This document shows, one piece after another, positions 36,752 to 45,650 of a stretch of 64,000 nt of DNA (positions are counted from its first letter, which is position 1; every line of letters begins with the position of its first letter). Below the pieces are notes generated by a model. It did no database searches, was not told the origin of the DNA, and saw only the letters and a list, made by a program, of their open reading frames with translations. The position numbers and the translations under genes are program-made. Origin of the DNA: Clavibacter michiganensis (GTDB lineage: Bacteria > Actinomycetota > Actinomycetes > Actinomycetales > Microbacteriaceae); assembly GCA_002150995.1 (NCBI GenBank), contig MDHJ01000001.1:1240001-1304000 (forward strand), in the 5' to 3' direction.

Positions 36752-37731
36752 GAGGCGTCGCCGCGGGCCGGGGAGGCCTCGGGCTCCTCGTCGGGCAGCC
36801 GCAGCGGGGGGACGGCGGCCTCGATGTCCGCGCGGCTCGGCTCCAGCCACGGCGGGAGGCGGAGGCTGCGGCCGAGCTCGAGCAGCGGCTCGTCGATGTC
36901 GAAGCCGGGCGTGTCGGTCGCGATCTCGAAGAGCACGCCGCCGGGCTCGCGGAAGTAGATCGACGTGAAGTACTGCCGGTCGAGGATCTGCGTGACCTGG
37001 TGCCCGCGGTCCACGAGCTCGTCGCGCCAGGCCTGCTGCTCGGTGCGGCCCGGCACGCGGAAGGCGACGTGGTGCACGGTGCCGCCGGCGGTGAGGCCCG
37101 GCTGCGCGGCGGGGTCGGCCACGACGTCCACGAGGGCGCCCGGTCCGCCGTCGCCCGCGGCGTAGCGGAAGCGGCCGTCGCGCTCGTCGACGAGGCGGAG
37201 GCCGAGGTCGTCGGTGAGGACGGCGGCGGTGCCCGCGGGGTCCCGCACCGTCAGCACCGAGGAGTGCTGGCCGCGGATCGCGTGCTCGGCCGGCACCTCG
37301 GCGGAGTCCCACGGGTCGCGGGGGTCGGCGACGGAGGAGGCGACGAGATCGATCTGCAGCCCGTCGGGGTCGCGCAGCGAGAGTCGCTCCTCCGCGGAGG
37401 ACACGGTCGAGACGGAGGGGTCGACGCCGATCCCGCGGAGGTGCTCCGTCCACCAGCCGAGGCTCCCGGCGGGCACGGAGAAGGCGGTCGTCGTGGACTG
37501 GCCGGCGCCGACGCGTCCCGCCGGCACGCCCTTCCACGGGAAGAAGGTGAGGAGCGAGCCGGGGCGTCCCTCGGCGTCGCCGTAGTAGAGGTGGTAGCTG
37601 CCCGGGCTGTCGAAGTTCACCGTGCGCTTGACGAGCCGGAGCCCCATCGCGCGGACGTAGAAGTCGACGTTCCGCTGGGGATCGCCGCCGATGGCGGTGA
37701 CGTGGTGCAGTCCCTGGGTGGTGGCGGTCAT
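36748..37731 (-). CDS. Ring-cleaving dioxygenase, MhqO/PcpA type (VOC fold)
   Basis: A 327-residue glyoxalase/VOC-fold dioxygenase with two paired domains. The first begins GLHHVTAIGGDPQRNVDFY and includes TVNFDSPGSYHLYYGD. The second has TVHHVAFRVP, RQYFTSIYFREPGGVLFEIA and TDTPGF. The metal ligands His, His and Glu are visible (HHVTAI, HHVAF, FEIATD). Such enzymes open hydroquinone or catechol rings. Co-operonic with the MhqD-like hydrolase. An inverted repeat at 37768-37783 lies 36 bp upstream of the start. Confidence 0.88.
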   Translation of the reverse strand: MTATTQGLHHVTAIGGDPQRNVDFYVRAMGLRLVKRTVNFDSPGSYHLYYGDAEGRPGSLLTFFPWKGVPAGRVGAGQSTTTAFSVPAGSLGWWTEHLRGIGVDPSVSTVSSAEERLSLRDPDGLQIDLVASSVADPRDPWDSAEVPAEHAIRGQHSSVLTVRDPAGTAAVLTDDLGLRLVDERDGRFRYAAGDGGPGALVDVVADPAAQPGLTAGGTVHHVAFRVPGRTEQQAWRDELVDRGHQVTQILDRQYFTSIYFREPGGVLFEIATDTPGFDIDEPLLELGRSLRLPPWLEPSRADIEAAVPPLRLPDEEPEASPARGDAS

Positions 37732-37767
37732 GGTGCGCTCCCTTCGTGCGGCCCGGCCGGGCCATGT

Positions 37768-37783
37768 CCATGCAAACGCATGG
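37768..37783. promoter_or_regulatory. CCATGC-N4-GCATGG inverted repeat, candidate operator
   Basis: Perfect 6-bp arms separated by AAAC, in the short gap between the dioxygenase start and the LysR stop. It is the right place for repressor control of the dioxygenase-hydrolase pair. Confidence 0.35.
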
Positions 37784-37792
37784 GACGCGGGA

Positions 37793-38692
37793 TCATTCCC
37801 GCTCCGTCCACGACGCGGCGTGCGCCTCCCGGAGCGCGGAGAGCAGCGCGCGCGCCGCCGGCTCGAGCACCGCGTGGCGCCGGACCGCCAGCGACAGGAG
37901 CCACGGGGCGTCCAGTCCCGGGACGCGGTGCACCGCGCAGCGCCCCGGGTCCGCGAGCAGGGGCACGAGCGCGACGCCGAGCCCCGCCTCGACGTAGGCG
38001 GGCACCGCCGTGAGGTCGGCGACCTCGATCCCCACCCGACGCCCCACGTCGTGCGCCGCGAGGAGGCGATCGGCGTGCACGCGGTTGCCGAAGCCCGGCG
38101 GGGTGTCGACGAACATCTCGTCGACCAGGTCTCGGACGCGGATCCGGGCACGGTCGGCGAGCCGGTGCCCGGGCGCCAGGAGCAGCACGGTGGGGACCTC
38201 CCGCACGGTCTCGAGCCGGAGCCGGGGCAGGTCGCCCGGGGGCAGGCCGACGAACGCGATGTCGAGGCGGCCCGCGGCGAGGTCGTCGGCGAGCCCGCGG
38301 GTCCCCTCGGGCGAGGTGACCAGCTGGAGGTCGACGGCCGGGTGCGCGGCGTGGAAGCGCCCGAGCAGCCGGGGGAGGCCGATGAGGTCGATGCTCGCGA
38401 ACACGCCGAGCCGCACGCGCCCCCGGAGCTCCCGCCCGGAGTCGCGCGCCTCCGACGAGACCCGGTCGGCCGCCGCCACGGCGGCACGCGCGAGGGGGAG
38501 GAGGCGCTCGCCCGCGGCCGTGAGGGACACGGGCGACGTGGAGCGGTCGAGCAGCACCGTGCCGAGCGACCGCTCCAGCGCCTGCACCGACGCCGACACG
38601 GTGGACTGCGTCGCGTGCAGGCGGCGCGCGGCGCGCGTGAAGCCCGACTCCTCGACCACGGCGATGAGGAACTCCAGCTGGCGCGTCTCCAT
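37793..38692 (-). CDS. LysR-family transcriptional regulator
   Basis: A 299-residue LysR protein. Helix-turn-helix residues 1-60 begin METRQLEFLIAVVEESGFTR and contain AARRLHATQSTVSASVQALE. The effector domain follows (GRVRLGVFASIDLIGLPRLL, LDIAFVGLPPGDLP). Start 38692 was preferred to in-frame upstream ATGs because the domain begins there. It is divergent from an MFS exporter and upstream, on the same strand, of the dioxygenase pair, either of which could be its target. Confidence 0.9.
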   Translation of the reverse strand: METRQLEFLIAVVEESGFTRAARRLHATQSTVSASVQALERSLGTVLLDRSTSPVSLTAAGERLLPLARAAVAAADRVSSEARDSGRELRGRVRLGVFASIDLIGLPRLLGRFHAAHPAVDLQLVTSPEGTRGLADDLAAGRLDIAFVGLPPGDLPRLRLETVREVPTVLLLAPGHRLADRARIRVRDLVDEMFVDTPPGFGNRVHADRLLAAHDVGRRVGIEVADLTAVPAYVEAGLGVALVPLLADPGRCAVHRVPGLDAPWLLSLAVRRHAVLEPAARALLSALREAHAASWTERE

Positions 38693-38710
38693 GCGAGCAT
38701 CATCGTCCAT

Positions 38711-38726
38711 GGCGATGGGCATCGCC
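38711..38726. promoter_or_regulatory. GGCGAT-N4-ATCGCC inverted repeat between lysR and MFS gene
   Basis: Perfect 6-bp arms in the 81-bp divergent intergenic region, the usual location of a LysR autoregulatory site. The TTGGAC ... GATGGG stretch just after it could be the MFS promoter. Confidence 0.35.
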
Positions 38727-38773
38727 AGGATCATCCGTTGGACACGATGGGCGCACCGGCGGACCCTCGGACC

Positions 38774-40015
38774 ATGACCACCGCGCTCCTGACGCCGCCC
38801 GCCGCCGTCGCCTCCCGACCCCGCCACCGTCTCGCGCACGCCGCGGGCTTCTGGACCACGGCCGTGGCCTTCACCGTCGTCATGGCCTACGCGACCGTGC
38901 CCACTCCGCTCTACGCCCTCTACCAGCAGCGCGACGGCTTCCCGACCTGGGTGCTCACGGTCGTCTTCGCCGCCTACGCGGTGGGGGTGGTCGCGAGCCT
39001 CTTCCTGGTGGGCCACCTCAGCGACCAGGTCGGGCGTCGGCGCCTCTCGCTCCTGGCGGTCGGCGTCGAGGTCGTCTCCGCCGCGCTGTTCCTGCTGTTC
39101 CCGGAGGTGCCGGGGCTGATCGTCGCGCGCCTCGTCAGCGGCGTCGGGGTCGGGATGCTGACCGCCACGGCCACGGCGCACCTCGGCGAGCTGCACGCGG
39201 CGGCCCGGCCGGAGGGGTCCCCGCAGCGCGCCGCCGCCGTGTCCGGCGTCGCGAACATCGGCGGGCTCGCGCTCGGGCCGCTCGCGGGCGGGCTCGCCGC
39301 GGAGCTGCTTCCCGCGCCGCTCGTCGTGCCGCACGCCGTGTTCCTCGTCCTGCTGCTCCTGGCCCTGGGGGCCGTGGCGCTCGTGCCCGAGACGGTGCGG
39401 GCACCCGCGCTCCGGCGCCCGTACCGGCCGCAGCGCGTGGCGATCCCCGCGGCCTCGCGCGGGGCGTTCGCCGCGGCCGCGGCGGCCGCGTTCGCCGGGT
39501 TCGCGGTCTTCGGGCTCTTCACCTCCCTCGCGCCGACGTTCCTCGCGACGACGCTCGGGCAGACCGGCCGGCTCCTGTCCGGATCCGTGTCCTTCGCGGT
39601 CTTCGCCGCGGCCGCCGTGTCCCCGCTCGTCGCGGCGCGCCTCGACGGACGGCGTCAGGTCGCGGTGTCGCTGGTCCTCCTGCCCGCGGGCCTCGTGCTG
39701 CTGGCCGCGGGCGGCATCCTCGCGTCCCTGGCGCTCTTCGTTGCCGGCGGCGTGCTCGCGGCGGCGGGCGTCGGGCTGTCGTTCCGCAACGCCCTCGCGA
39801 CCGCGGGCGCGCTCGTGGAGCCGGCGCGGCGCGGCGAGGTCCTGGCCGCGGTGTTCCTCGTCGCCTACGCGGGGATGGCCGTGCCCGCGCTCGTCGCCGG
39901 CGTCGCGCTCGCCCGGGTGGCCCCGGTCGCGGTGCTCACGGCCTTCGCGGCCGTCGTGCTGGCGCTCGGGGTGGCCGCGGGCGCGGGCCTCCTCCGCGCC
40001 ACCCGGCGCGGCTGA
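38774..40015 (+). CDS. MFS transporter
   Basis: A 413-residue twelve-helix major facilitator. The loop 2-3 motif is GHLSDQVGRRRL. Others are TPLYALYQQRDG near helix 1 and LVSGVGVGMLTATATAHLGE in helix 4. These features fit drug or sugar-efflux type transporters. The start codon has no clear SD, and CACGAT lies about 25 nt upstream. Divergent from LysR, which probably controls it. Substrate unknown. Confidence 0.88.
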   Translation: MTTALLTPPAAVASRPRHRLAHAAGFWTTAVAFTVVMAYATVPTPLYALYQQRDGFPTWVLTVVFAAYAVGVVASLFLVGHLSDQVGRRRLSLLAVGVEVVSAALFLLFPEVPGLIVARLVSGVGVGMLTATATAHLGELHAAARPEGSPQRAAAVSGVANIGGLALGPLAGGLAAELLPAPLVVPHAVFLVLLLLALGAVALVPETVRAPALRRPYRPQRVAIPAASRGAFAAAAAAAFAGFAVFGLFTSLAPTFLATTLGQTGRLLSGSVSFAVFAAAAVSPLVAARLDGRRQVAVSLVLLPAGLVLLAAGGILASLALFVAGGVLAAAGVGLSFRNALATAGALVEPARRGEVLAAVFLVAYAGMAVPALVAGVALARVAPVAVLTAFAAVVLALGVAAGAGLLRATRRG

Positions 40016-40102
40016 CGCCCGCCCGCCGCACGGCGCGTGCCGGCCGCCGCATGGTGCGCGACCGTCGGCCGGGCACCTAGCCTGGAGCGCGAGGGGGCGC
40101 CG

Positions 40103-41230
40103 ATGGACGTGCACTGGCTGAGCGCGCCGGACGACGAGGTCGCCCGGGCGATGCGCGCCGTGCGGACCGGGGCCCGGCCGCGGTGGATGCCGTCGCGGCG
40201 CAAGGTGCTGGCGCACGTCAGCGACTCCCTCCTGCTCTGGGCCCTGTGCCTCGTCCTCATGACCTGGGGTGTCGTGACCGACGGCCGGGGCGACGGCACC
40301 GTCACCCCGTCGACCATCGCGGGCCTGTCCGGCGCGGCCGTCGTCCTGGGCGCGTGGTTCCTCGGATCGCGCCTCCTGCACCGCTGGGCGGCGCAGCCCC
40401 CGTCGCCGCGGTCCCGCGGCCGAGAGTGGCGGCAGCACCTCACCGCGCTCGCCAACGGGTTCGAGCCGGACCCCGTGGAGGGCGCCCCCTTCCGCGCGCT
40501 CATCACGGGCGGGGTGACGGGCGTCAGCGCGACCCCGCGCTTCCGCACGACCGGAGCCGAGTTCGGCGTCATCCGCCGCCGGGGCGCCACGCACGGCGGG
40601 TGGACCTACGTGGCCCTCGCCCTGCCCGTGCCGCTCCCGCATCTGGTGCTCGACGCGACGGCGAACGACCGGCGCGGCAGCGACCTGCCGGCCAGCGTCC
40701 GGCGCGACCAGCGGCTCTCCCTGGAGGGCGACTTCGACCGGCACTTCCGGCTCTACGCGCCCGGCGAGTACGAGCGCGACGCGCTCTACCTCCTCACCCC
40801 CGACGTCATGGCCGCGCTCGTCGACGACGCCCGCGACTACAACGTGGAGGTCATCGACCGGCGCGTGGTGTTCTTCCGCCGCGACCCGGCGGACCACTCC
40901 CAGCCCGAGCCGTGGGAGGAGGCGGGCCGGATCATCGACGGCGCGGGCGCGCGCCTCGTCAGCCGGGCGCGCCGCTACCGGGACGACCGGGTGCTGCTCG
41001 GCGGCGGCGGTCCGCCCGCGCCGCTGCGCGAGGACCGCGACGAGCAGCCGCCGGATCCCCGTCTCCCGCGCATCGCCGAGGACGGCCGCCGGCTGGACGT
41101 GCGCGACGCCCGGACGGGGACGCTCGGCTGCCTCGGCTGGGCCGCCTGGGTGGCCTTCCGCTTCCTGCTGCTCTTCGTGCCCGCCGTGTTCGCCTTCGCG
41201 GGCTTCATGTCCATCGTCGACGGGCGCTGA
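40103..41230 (+). CDS. Hypothetical membrane-anchored protein
   Basis: A 375-residue protein I cannot place in a named family. Two hydrophobic helices lie near residues 40-60 (SLLLWALCLVLMTWGVV) and 75-95 (IAGLSGAAVVLGAWFLGSRL). A large soluble domain (110-300) has PHLVLDATANDRRGSDLP and EGDFDRHFRLYAPGEYERDA, and a final membrane segment is near 345-370. The middle domain resembles uncharacterised actinobacterial proteins in which it is flanked by transmembrane helices. A TAGCCT hexamer is found 17 bp before the start. Function unknown. Confidence 0.72.
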   Translation: MDVHWLSAPDDEVARAMRAVRTGARPRWMPSRRKVLAHVSDSLLLWALCLVLMTWGVVTDGRGDGTVTPSTIAGLSGAAVVLGAWFLGSRLLHRWAAQPPSPRSRGREWRQHLTALANGFEPDPVEGAPFRALITGGVTGVSATPRFRTTGAEFGVIRRRGATHGGWTYVALALPVPLPHLVLDATANDRRGSDLPASVRRDQRLSLEGDFDRHFRLYAPGEYERDALYLLTPDVMAALVDDARDYNVEVIDRRVVFFRRDPADHSQPEPWEEAGRIIDGAGARLVSRARRYRDDRVLLGGGGPPAPLREDRDEQPPDPRLPRIAEDGRRLDVRDARTGTLGCLGWAAWVAFRFLLLFVPAVFAFAGFMSIVDGR

Positions 41231-41308
41231 AGACGCCGGCGGTCCTGCCGCGTCCGGTCCCGCACCGTCCGGGGCGGGCGCGGCGGTGGCCGCCCGGAGT
41301 CGGGACGA

Positions 41309-41752
41309 TCAGCCGGCGACGGCCCGCCGCAGCAGTTCCGCCACGCGCTCCGCGTTCGCGGGATCCACGGACGTGAGCGCATACGAGGTAGGCCACATGG
41401 TGCCCTCGTCGAGCCGCGCCGGGTCCTGGAAGCCGAGCGTCGAGTAGCGGGTGCCGAACTTCGACCCGGGCTGGAAGAACACGACGGGCTTGCCGTCGGC
41501 GTCCGCGTAGGCCGGGAAGCCGTACCAGGTCTTGGGGGAGAGGTCCGGCGCGTGCTCGAGCACGAGGGCGTGCAGCCACTCCGCGATCGCCCGCTCGTCG
41601 TCGGGCATCGCCGCATGCGCGTCGAGCACGCCCTGGAGCGCCGCGGCCTGCTTGTCGGCCGACTTCTGCCGCTTCGCCTCCTCGCGCAGCTCCCGGGCGC
41701 GCTGCTTCACCGCCTCGCGCTCGTCCTTCGAGAGTCCGCCGTCGTCCGTCAT
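41309..41752 (-). CDS. DUF1801 domain protein (YdhG-like) with basic coiled N-terminus
   Basis: A 147-residue protein. Residues 1-45 are charged and helical (DEREAVKQRARELREEAKRQ); residues 50-140 carry the DUF1801-like core (EWLHALVLEHAPDLSPKTWY, GFPAYADADGKPVVFFQPGS, YSTLGFQDPARLDEGTMWPT). The ATG at 41752 has an AGGAG site 5 nt upstream. Second DUF1801-type protein of the window (the other is at 5641). Role unknown. Confidence 0.8.
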   Translation of the reverse strand: MTDDGGLSKDEREAVKQRARELREEAKRQKSADKQAAALQGVLDAHAAMPDDERAIAEWLHALVLEHAPDLSPKTWYGFPAYADADGKPVVFFQPGSKFGTRYSTLGFQDPARLDEGTMWPTSYALTSVDPANAERVAELLRRAVAG

Positions 41753-41844
41753 GTCCGCTCCTGCCTGGTGGTGTCCCCGGAGCGTGGCAGGTGCGCGGGC
41801 AGCCGACAAGCGGCGCGCGGATCCGAGACGCGCTCGCGACAGCG

Positions 41845-41850
41845 TACGGT
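41845..41850 (+). promoter_or_regulatory. Putative leaderless -10 box TACGGT
   Basis: TACGGT, six bases (cggatc), then the ATG at 41857: the same geometry as the other leaderless candidates. Confidence 0.55.
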
Positions 41851-41856
41851 CGGATC

Positions 41857-42126
41857 ATGAGCACCCACGAGCAGGACCAGCCCATCATGGACGGCGCCGG
41901 CGACGCGACCGCCGAGGAGAAGCGGGCCGGGCTCGCCGAGCAGGTCGCCTACGACCACCGGGACAGCGGATCCGAGGCCATGGCCGCGGACCTCGACCGG
42001 CGCACGGCGGATGCGGGCCTCGCCGACGAGCCGGCCGACCCCGCCGCCACGCAGGCCGTCTCCACCGGCAGCGACGGCGTCGACGGCGAGGCCGACGCGG
42101 AGACCGACGGACCGCACCCCGCCTGA
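41857..42126 (+). CDS. Small acidic hypothetical protein, 89 aa
   Basis: Highly acidic and disordered-looking: MSTHEQDQPIMDGAGDATAE, then EKRAGLAEQVAYDHRDSGSE, ending in an Asp/Gly/Glu tail. No membrane segment or known domain. The start codon follows TACGGT by 6 nt. It is not co-transcribed with the divergent DUF1801 gene. No function inferred. Confidence 0.65.
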   Translation: MSTHEQDQPIMDGAGDATAEEKRAGLAEQVAYDHRDSGSEAMAADLDRRTADAGLADEPADPAATQAVSTGSDGVDGEADAETDGPHPA

Positions 42127-42226
42127 CGCCCCGCCGGCCGGACGCGCGCCCGCGAGCGCCGCGGCCGACACGCCCGCGACGAGCCGCCCGGAATGCCCGG
42201 GCGGTTCGTCGCCGTTGGGGCAGGGG

Positions 42227-43363
42227 ATGACCGAGATCCGAGAGACCCCCGTCCCCGCACCGTCCGTCGCCGATCCCGCGCTCGCGTCCGACCCGGCCGC
42301 GGGCCGCACGGCGCTCGTCGTCGGCGCGACCGGCATCAGCGGATCCGCCCTCGTGGAGCGGCTCACGGCCGAGGGCTGGCAGGTGCTCGCGCTCAGCCGC
42401 CGCGCCGGGGCCGAGCGGCCTGGCGTGCGCTGGATCAGCGCCGACCTGCGCTCCGCCGACGACCTCCGCCGCGCCCTCGCCGACGAGCGCCCCACGCACG
42501 TCTTCTTCACCGCGTGGTCCCGCCAGGCCACCGAGCAGGAGAACATCGACGTCAACGGCGGCATGGTCCGCGACCTCCTCGCCGCCCTCGACGGCGCGCC
42601 CGTCGTCCATGCCGCGCTCGTCACCGGCCTCAAGCACTACCTCGGCCCGTTCGAGGCGTACGGCCAGGGCGCCATGCCCGACACCCCGTTCCACGAGGAC
42701 GAGCCGCGCCTCGACGCGCCGAACTTCTACTACGCGCAGGAGGACGAGCTGTTCGCTGCGGCCTCCCGCCAGGGCTTCACCTGGTCGGTGCACCGCTCCC
42801 ACACGGTCATCGGCCACGCGGTCGGCAACCAGATGAACATGGGACTGACACTCGCCGTCTACGGGTCGATCTGCCGCGACCTCGGGCTCCCGTTCGTGTT
42901 CCCCGGCAGCAGCACGCAATGGGACGGCCTCACGGACGTCACCGACGCGACGGTGCTCGCCGAGCAGATGGTCTGGGCCGCGACGACGGAGGCGGGCCGC
43001 GACGAGGCCTTCAACGTCGTCAACGGCGACGTCTTCCGCTGGCGCTGGATGTGGCCGCGCCTCGCCGCCCGCTTCGGAGTGGAGCCGGTCGGCTTCGAGG
43101 ACGCGCTCCGCCCGCTCGAGGCGCAGATGGCGGGCATGGAGGACGAGTGGGCGCGCATCGCCCGTGACGCCGGGCTCGTCGAGCCCGACCTCGGCCGCAT
43201 CGCGTCGTGGTGGCACACCGACGCCGACCTCGGCCGGGACATCGAGGTCGTCACCGACATCAGCAAGAGCCGGCTGGCCGGGTTCACGACCCATCACCGC
43301 ACCCTCGACAGCTTCCTCGAGCTGTTCGAGCGCTACCGCGCCGAGGGGCTCATCCCGCGCTGA
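42227..43363 (+). CDS. SDR family oxidoreductase, PRISE (progesterone 5-beta-reductase-like) type
   Basis: A 378-residue NAD(P)-dependent reductase. The Rossmann motif is ALVVGATGISGSALVERL near residue 30. Other family markers are THVFFTAWSRQATEQENIDV, GLKHYLG and the NFYYAQED box holding the catalytic Tyr. In plants and bacteria this branch reduces C=C bonds of enones; the physiological substrate here is unknown. The last 14 bp overlap the 3' end of the convergent DUF418 gene. Confidence 0.87.
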   Translation: MTEIRETPVPAPSVADPALASDPAAGRTALVVGATGISGSALVERLTAEGWQVLALSRRAGAERPGVRWISADLRSADDLRRALADERPTHVFFTAWSRQATEQENIDVNGGMVRDLLAALDGAPVVHAALVTGLKHYLGPFEAYGQGAMPDTPFHEDEPRLDAPNFYYAQEDELFAAASRQGFTWSVHRSHTVIGHAVGNQMNMGLTLAVYGSICRDLGLPFVFPGSSTQWDGLTDVTDATVLAEQMVWAATTEAGRDEAFNVVNGDVFRWRWMWPRLAARFGVEPVGFEDALRPLEAQMAGMEDEWARIARDAGLVEPDLGRIASWWHTDADLGRDIEVVTDISKSRLAGFTTHHRTLDSFLELFERYRAEGLIPR

Positions 43364-44602
43364 CCGGGTGGGCCGGCGCCGGAGGGCCCGCGGGTCCCGG
43401 CGTCGGTCGGCCGTAGGCGAGGCGGCGGATCGCCCACTCGGCCGGGCCCGCCCGCCCCGCGCGCTCGAGCGCCACGGCGGATGCGACGGTGACGAGCCAC
43501 ACGCCGATCGCGACGAGCGCGATCCGCGCCGAGCCCGCTCCCACGCCGAGCCCCAGCGACCACGGCTCCAGCAGGATCGCGAACAGCACCGACTGGAGCA
43601 GGTAGCAGCTCATCGAGCGGCGGCCGACGGCGGCGAGGGCCCGAGCACCGGGCCGGGCGCCGGATCCCCGCGGCGGGCCCGCGCGGCGACCGCCCAGCCC
43701 ACGAGACCCAGGAGCCCCAGCGCCCCGCCGACGCCCGTCGCCCCGTGCAGCACCGCCACGAGGTAGAGGGCGACGGGACCCGCGTCGAGCGCGCCGACGG
43801 TCGCGAGCACCAGCGGCAGCGCACCCAGCACGCTCACGGGCAGGCCGATGAGCGCGAGCCGACGGAGGAGCGGCAGGTGCGCGGCCGGGTCCTCGAGCAC
43901 CCGGCGGCGGCCGAGCAGGATCCCGAGGGCGGCCAGCGGCACGAGCGCCCCGACGGACACGGGCGTCGCGACGAGGATGGCGGCCAGGGCGATCGCGCGC
44001 GAACCGAGGTCCCCGAGGAACGAGCCGTCGCCGCCGAGGCCGAGCGCGGAGCCGGACCCGTCGTCCGCGCTGAACCCGTCGGCGCCCGCGACGATCAGGA
44101 ACACGATCGCGGGGGCCCACACGAGCAGCCGGACGACGCGGTCGCCCGCCCGGTACGCGGCCGCGAGGCCGAGCCCGAGGATCCCGTACGAGAGGAGGAT
44201 GTCGCCCTCGAAGAGCAGCACGACGTGCAGCGCCCCGAACAGCATGAGCCCGAGGCTCCGGCGGACCAGGAGCCCGCGGGCGCGCGGGCCGTCGACGCCC
44301 GCGGCGGCCTGACGCCGGAGGACCACCGTGAAGCCGTACGCGAAGAGCATCGTGAACAGCGGGAACGCGCGGTTGTCGACGAGCGTGCCGACGAGCGCGT
44401 CGGCGACGTGGTCGAGAGCGGTGCCGTCCGTCGGGCGCGCGAGCGGTCCGAGCGGCCGCCCGGAGATGAAGTAGACCGAATTGGCGAGCGCGATCCCGAG
44501 CAGCGCGATCCCGCGCAGGAGGTCGGGCGCGAGCATGCGCTCCCCGGCAACCACGGGCCGGCTGTAGGGCGTCGGCGGCGCGGGCGTCGGGCTCGTGGTC
44601 AT
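43350..44602 (-). CDS. DUF418 family membrane protein, frameshifted
   Basis: About 417 residues after restoring one base near 43630-43665. The N-terminal part reads APDLLRGIALLGIALANSVY, FPLFTMLFAYGFTVVLRRQA and LHVVLLFEGDILLSYGILGL with about nine hydrophobic helices. The C-terminal DUF418 signature GRRSMSCYLLQSVLFAILLE is in the next frame. Proteins of this family are multi-pass and uncharacterised. The start follows CAGGCT by 6 nt. Divergent from the ABC transporter operon with 134 bp between the starts. Confidence 0.85.
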
Positions 44603-44654
44603 GCGCCCAGCCTGGCGGTCGCGCCGGGACCCGGGCGACCCCCACGCGAGGGAG

Positions 44655-44684
44655 CGCCGCATCCACCGATCGGCGGATGCCGCG
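44655..44684. promoter_or_regulatory. Imperfect palindrome in the DUF418 / ABC divergent promoter
   Basis: The centre CATCCaCCGATCGGcGGATG (44660-44679) is a 20-bp palindrome with a single mismatched pair, and the symmetry extends weakly to about 30 bp. It lies midway between two divergent leaderless starts and could be the operator that co-controls them. Confidence 0.45.
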
Positions 44685-44736
44685 GATCGACCGCTCGGCC
44701 GTTCCGCTCCCGCGGCGCGACCGGCACGCTGGACCC

Positions 44737-45650
44737 ATGACCACAGCAGCCGTCGAGGAGCACGTCAGCGTGCGCGACCTCGAGAAGACCTACGGCACGA
44801 CCACCGCGCTCCAGGGCGTCACCTTCGACATCCACCGCGGCGAGACGTTCGCGCTCCTCGGGCCGAACGGCGCGGGCAAGTCCACCACCATCGAGATCCT
44901 CGAGGGGTACCGGCTGCGCAGCGGCGGCTCCGCGACGGTGCTGGGCGTCGACCCGGCGAAGGGCGGCCGCGCCTGGCGCGCCCGCATCGGCATGGTGCTC
45001 CAGTCGAGCTCCGAGAGCGGCGCGATGACGGTGCGCGAGCAGGTGGCGCACTTCGCGCGCATGTACCCGAGGCCGCGCGACGTGGACGCGACCATCGAGG
45101 CCGTCGGCCTCACGGAGAAGGCCGGCACCCTGCTGCGCGCGCTGTCCGGCGGCCAGCGACGGCGCGTGGACGTGGCCCTCGGGATCATCGGCCGCCCCGA
45201 GCTGCTGTTCCTCGACGAGCCGACGACGGGCTTCGACCCGGAGGCGCGGCACCGGTTCTGGGACCTGGTGCGCGAGCTCAAGGCCGAGGGCACGACCATC
45301 CTCCTCACCACCCACTACCTCGACGAGGCGGCGCAGCTGGGCGACCGGGCGGCCGTGATCGCGGGCGGTCGCCTGGTGGCGATGGGCCGGCTCGACGAGA
45401 TCGGCGGAGAGGAGGCGCGGATCCCGCGCGTGCTCTGGCGGGACGACGACGGCGCCCACGACGAGCGCACCCGCACCCCGGGCGCCCTCGTCGCGCGGCT
45501 GTCGGCCGCCACCCCGGCGGCGAGCCGCGGGACCTGCGCATCGTCCGGCCGAGCCTCGAGGACGTGTACCTGGGGCTGCTCGCCGGCGCGGGGTCCGCGA
45601 CCGTCGCACCCGCCGCGCCCGCGACGCCCGCCGAGGAGGTGGCGGCATGA
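44737..45650 (+). CDS. ABC exporter ATPase (DrrA/CcmA-like), frameshifted near end
   Basis: About 304 residues once a base is restored at 45515-45521. Motifs are Walker A LGPNGAGKST, signature LSGGQRRRVD, Walker B LLFLDEPTT and H-loop TTH. The C-terminal tail LRIVRPSLEDVYLGLLAGAG, typical of DrrA-like drug or lipid exporters, is in the next frame. Its stop overlaps the permease start by 4 bp. The ATG follows CACGCT by 6 nt (leaderless). First gene of a four-gene operon ending in a two-component system. Confidence 0.88.
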
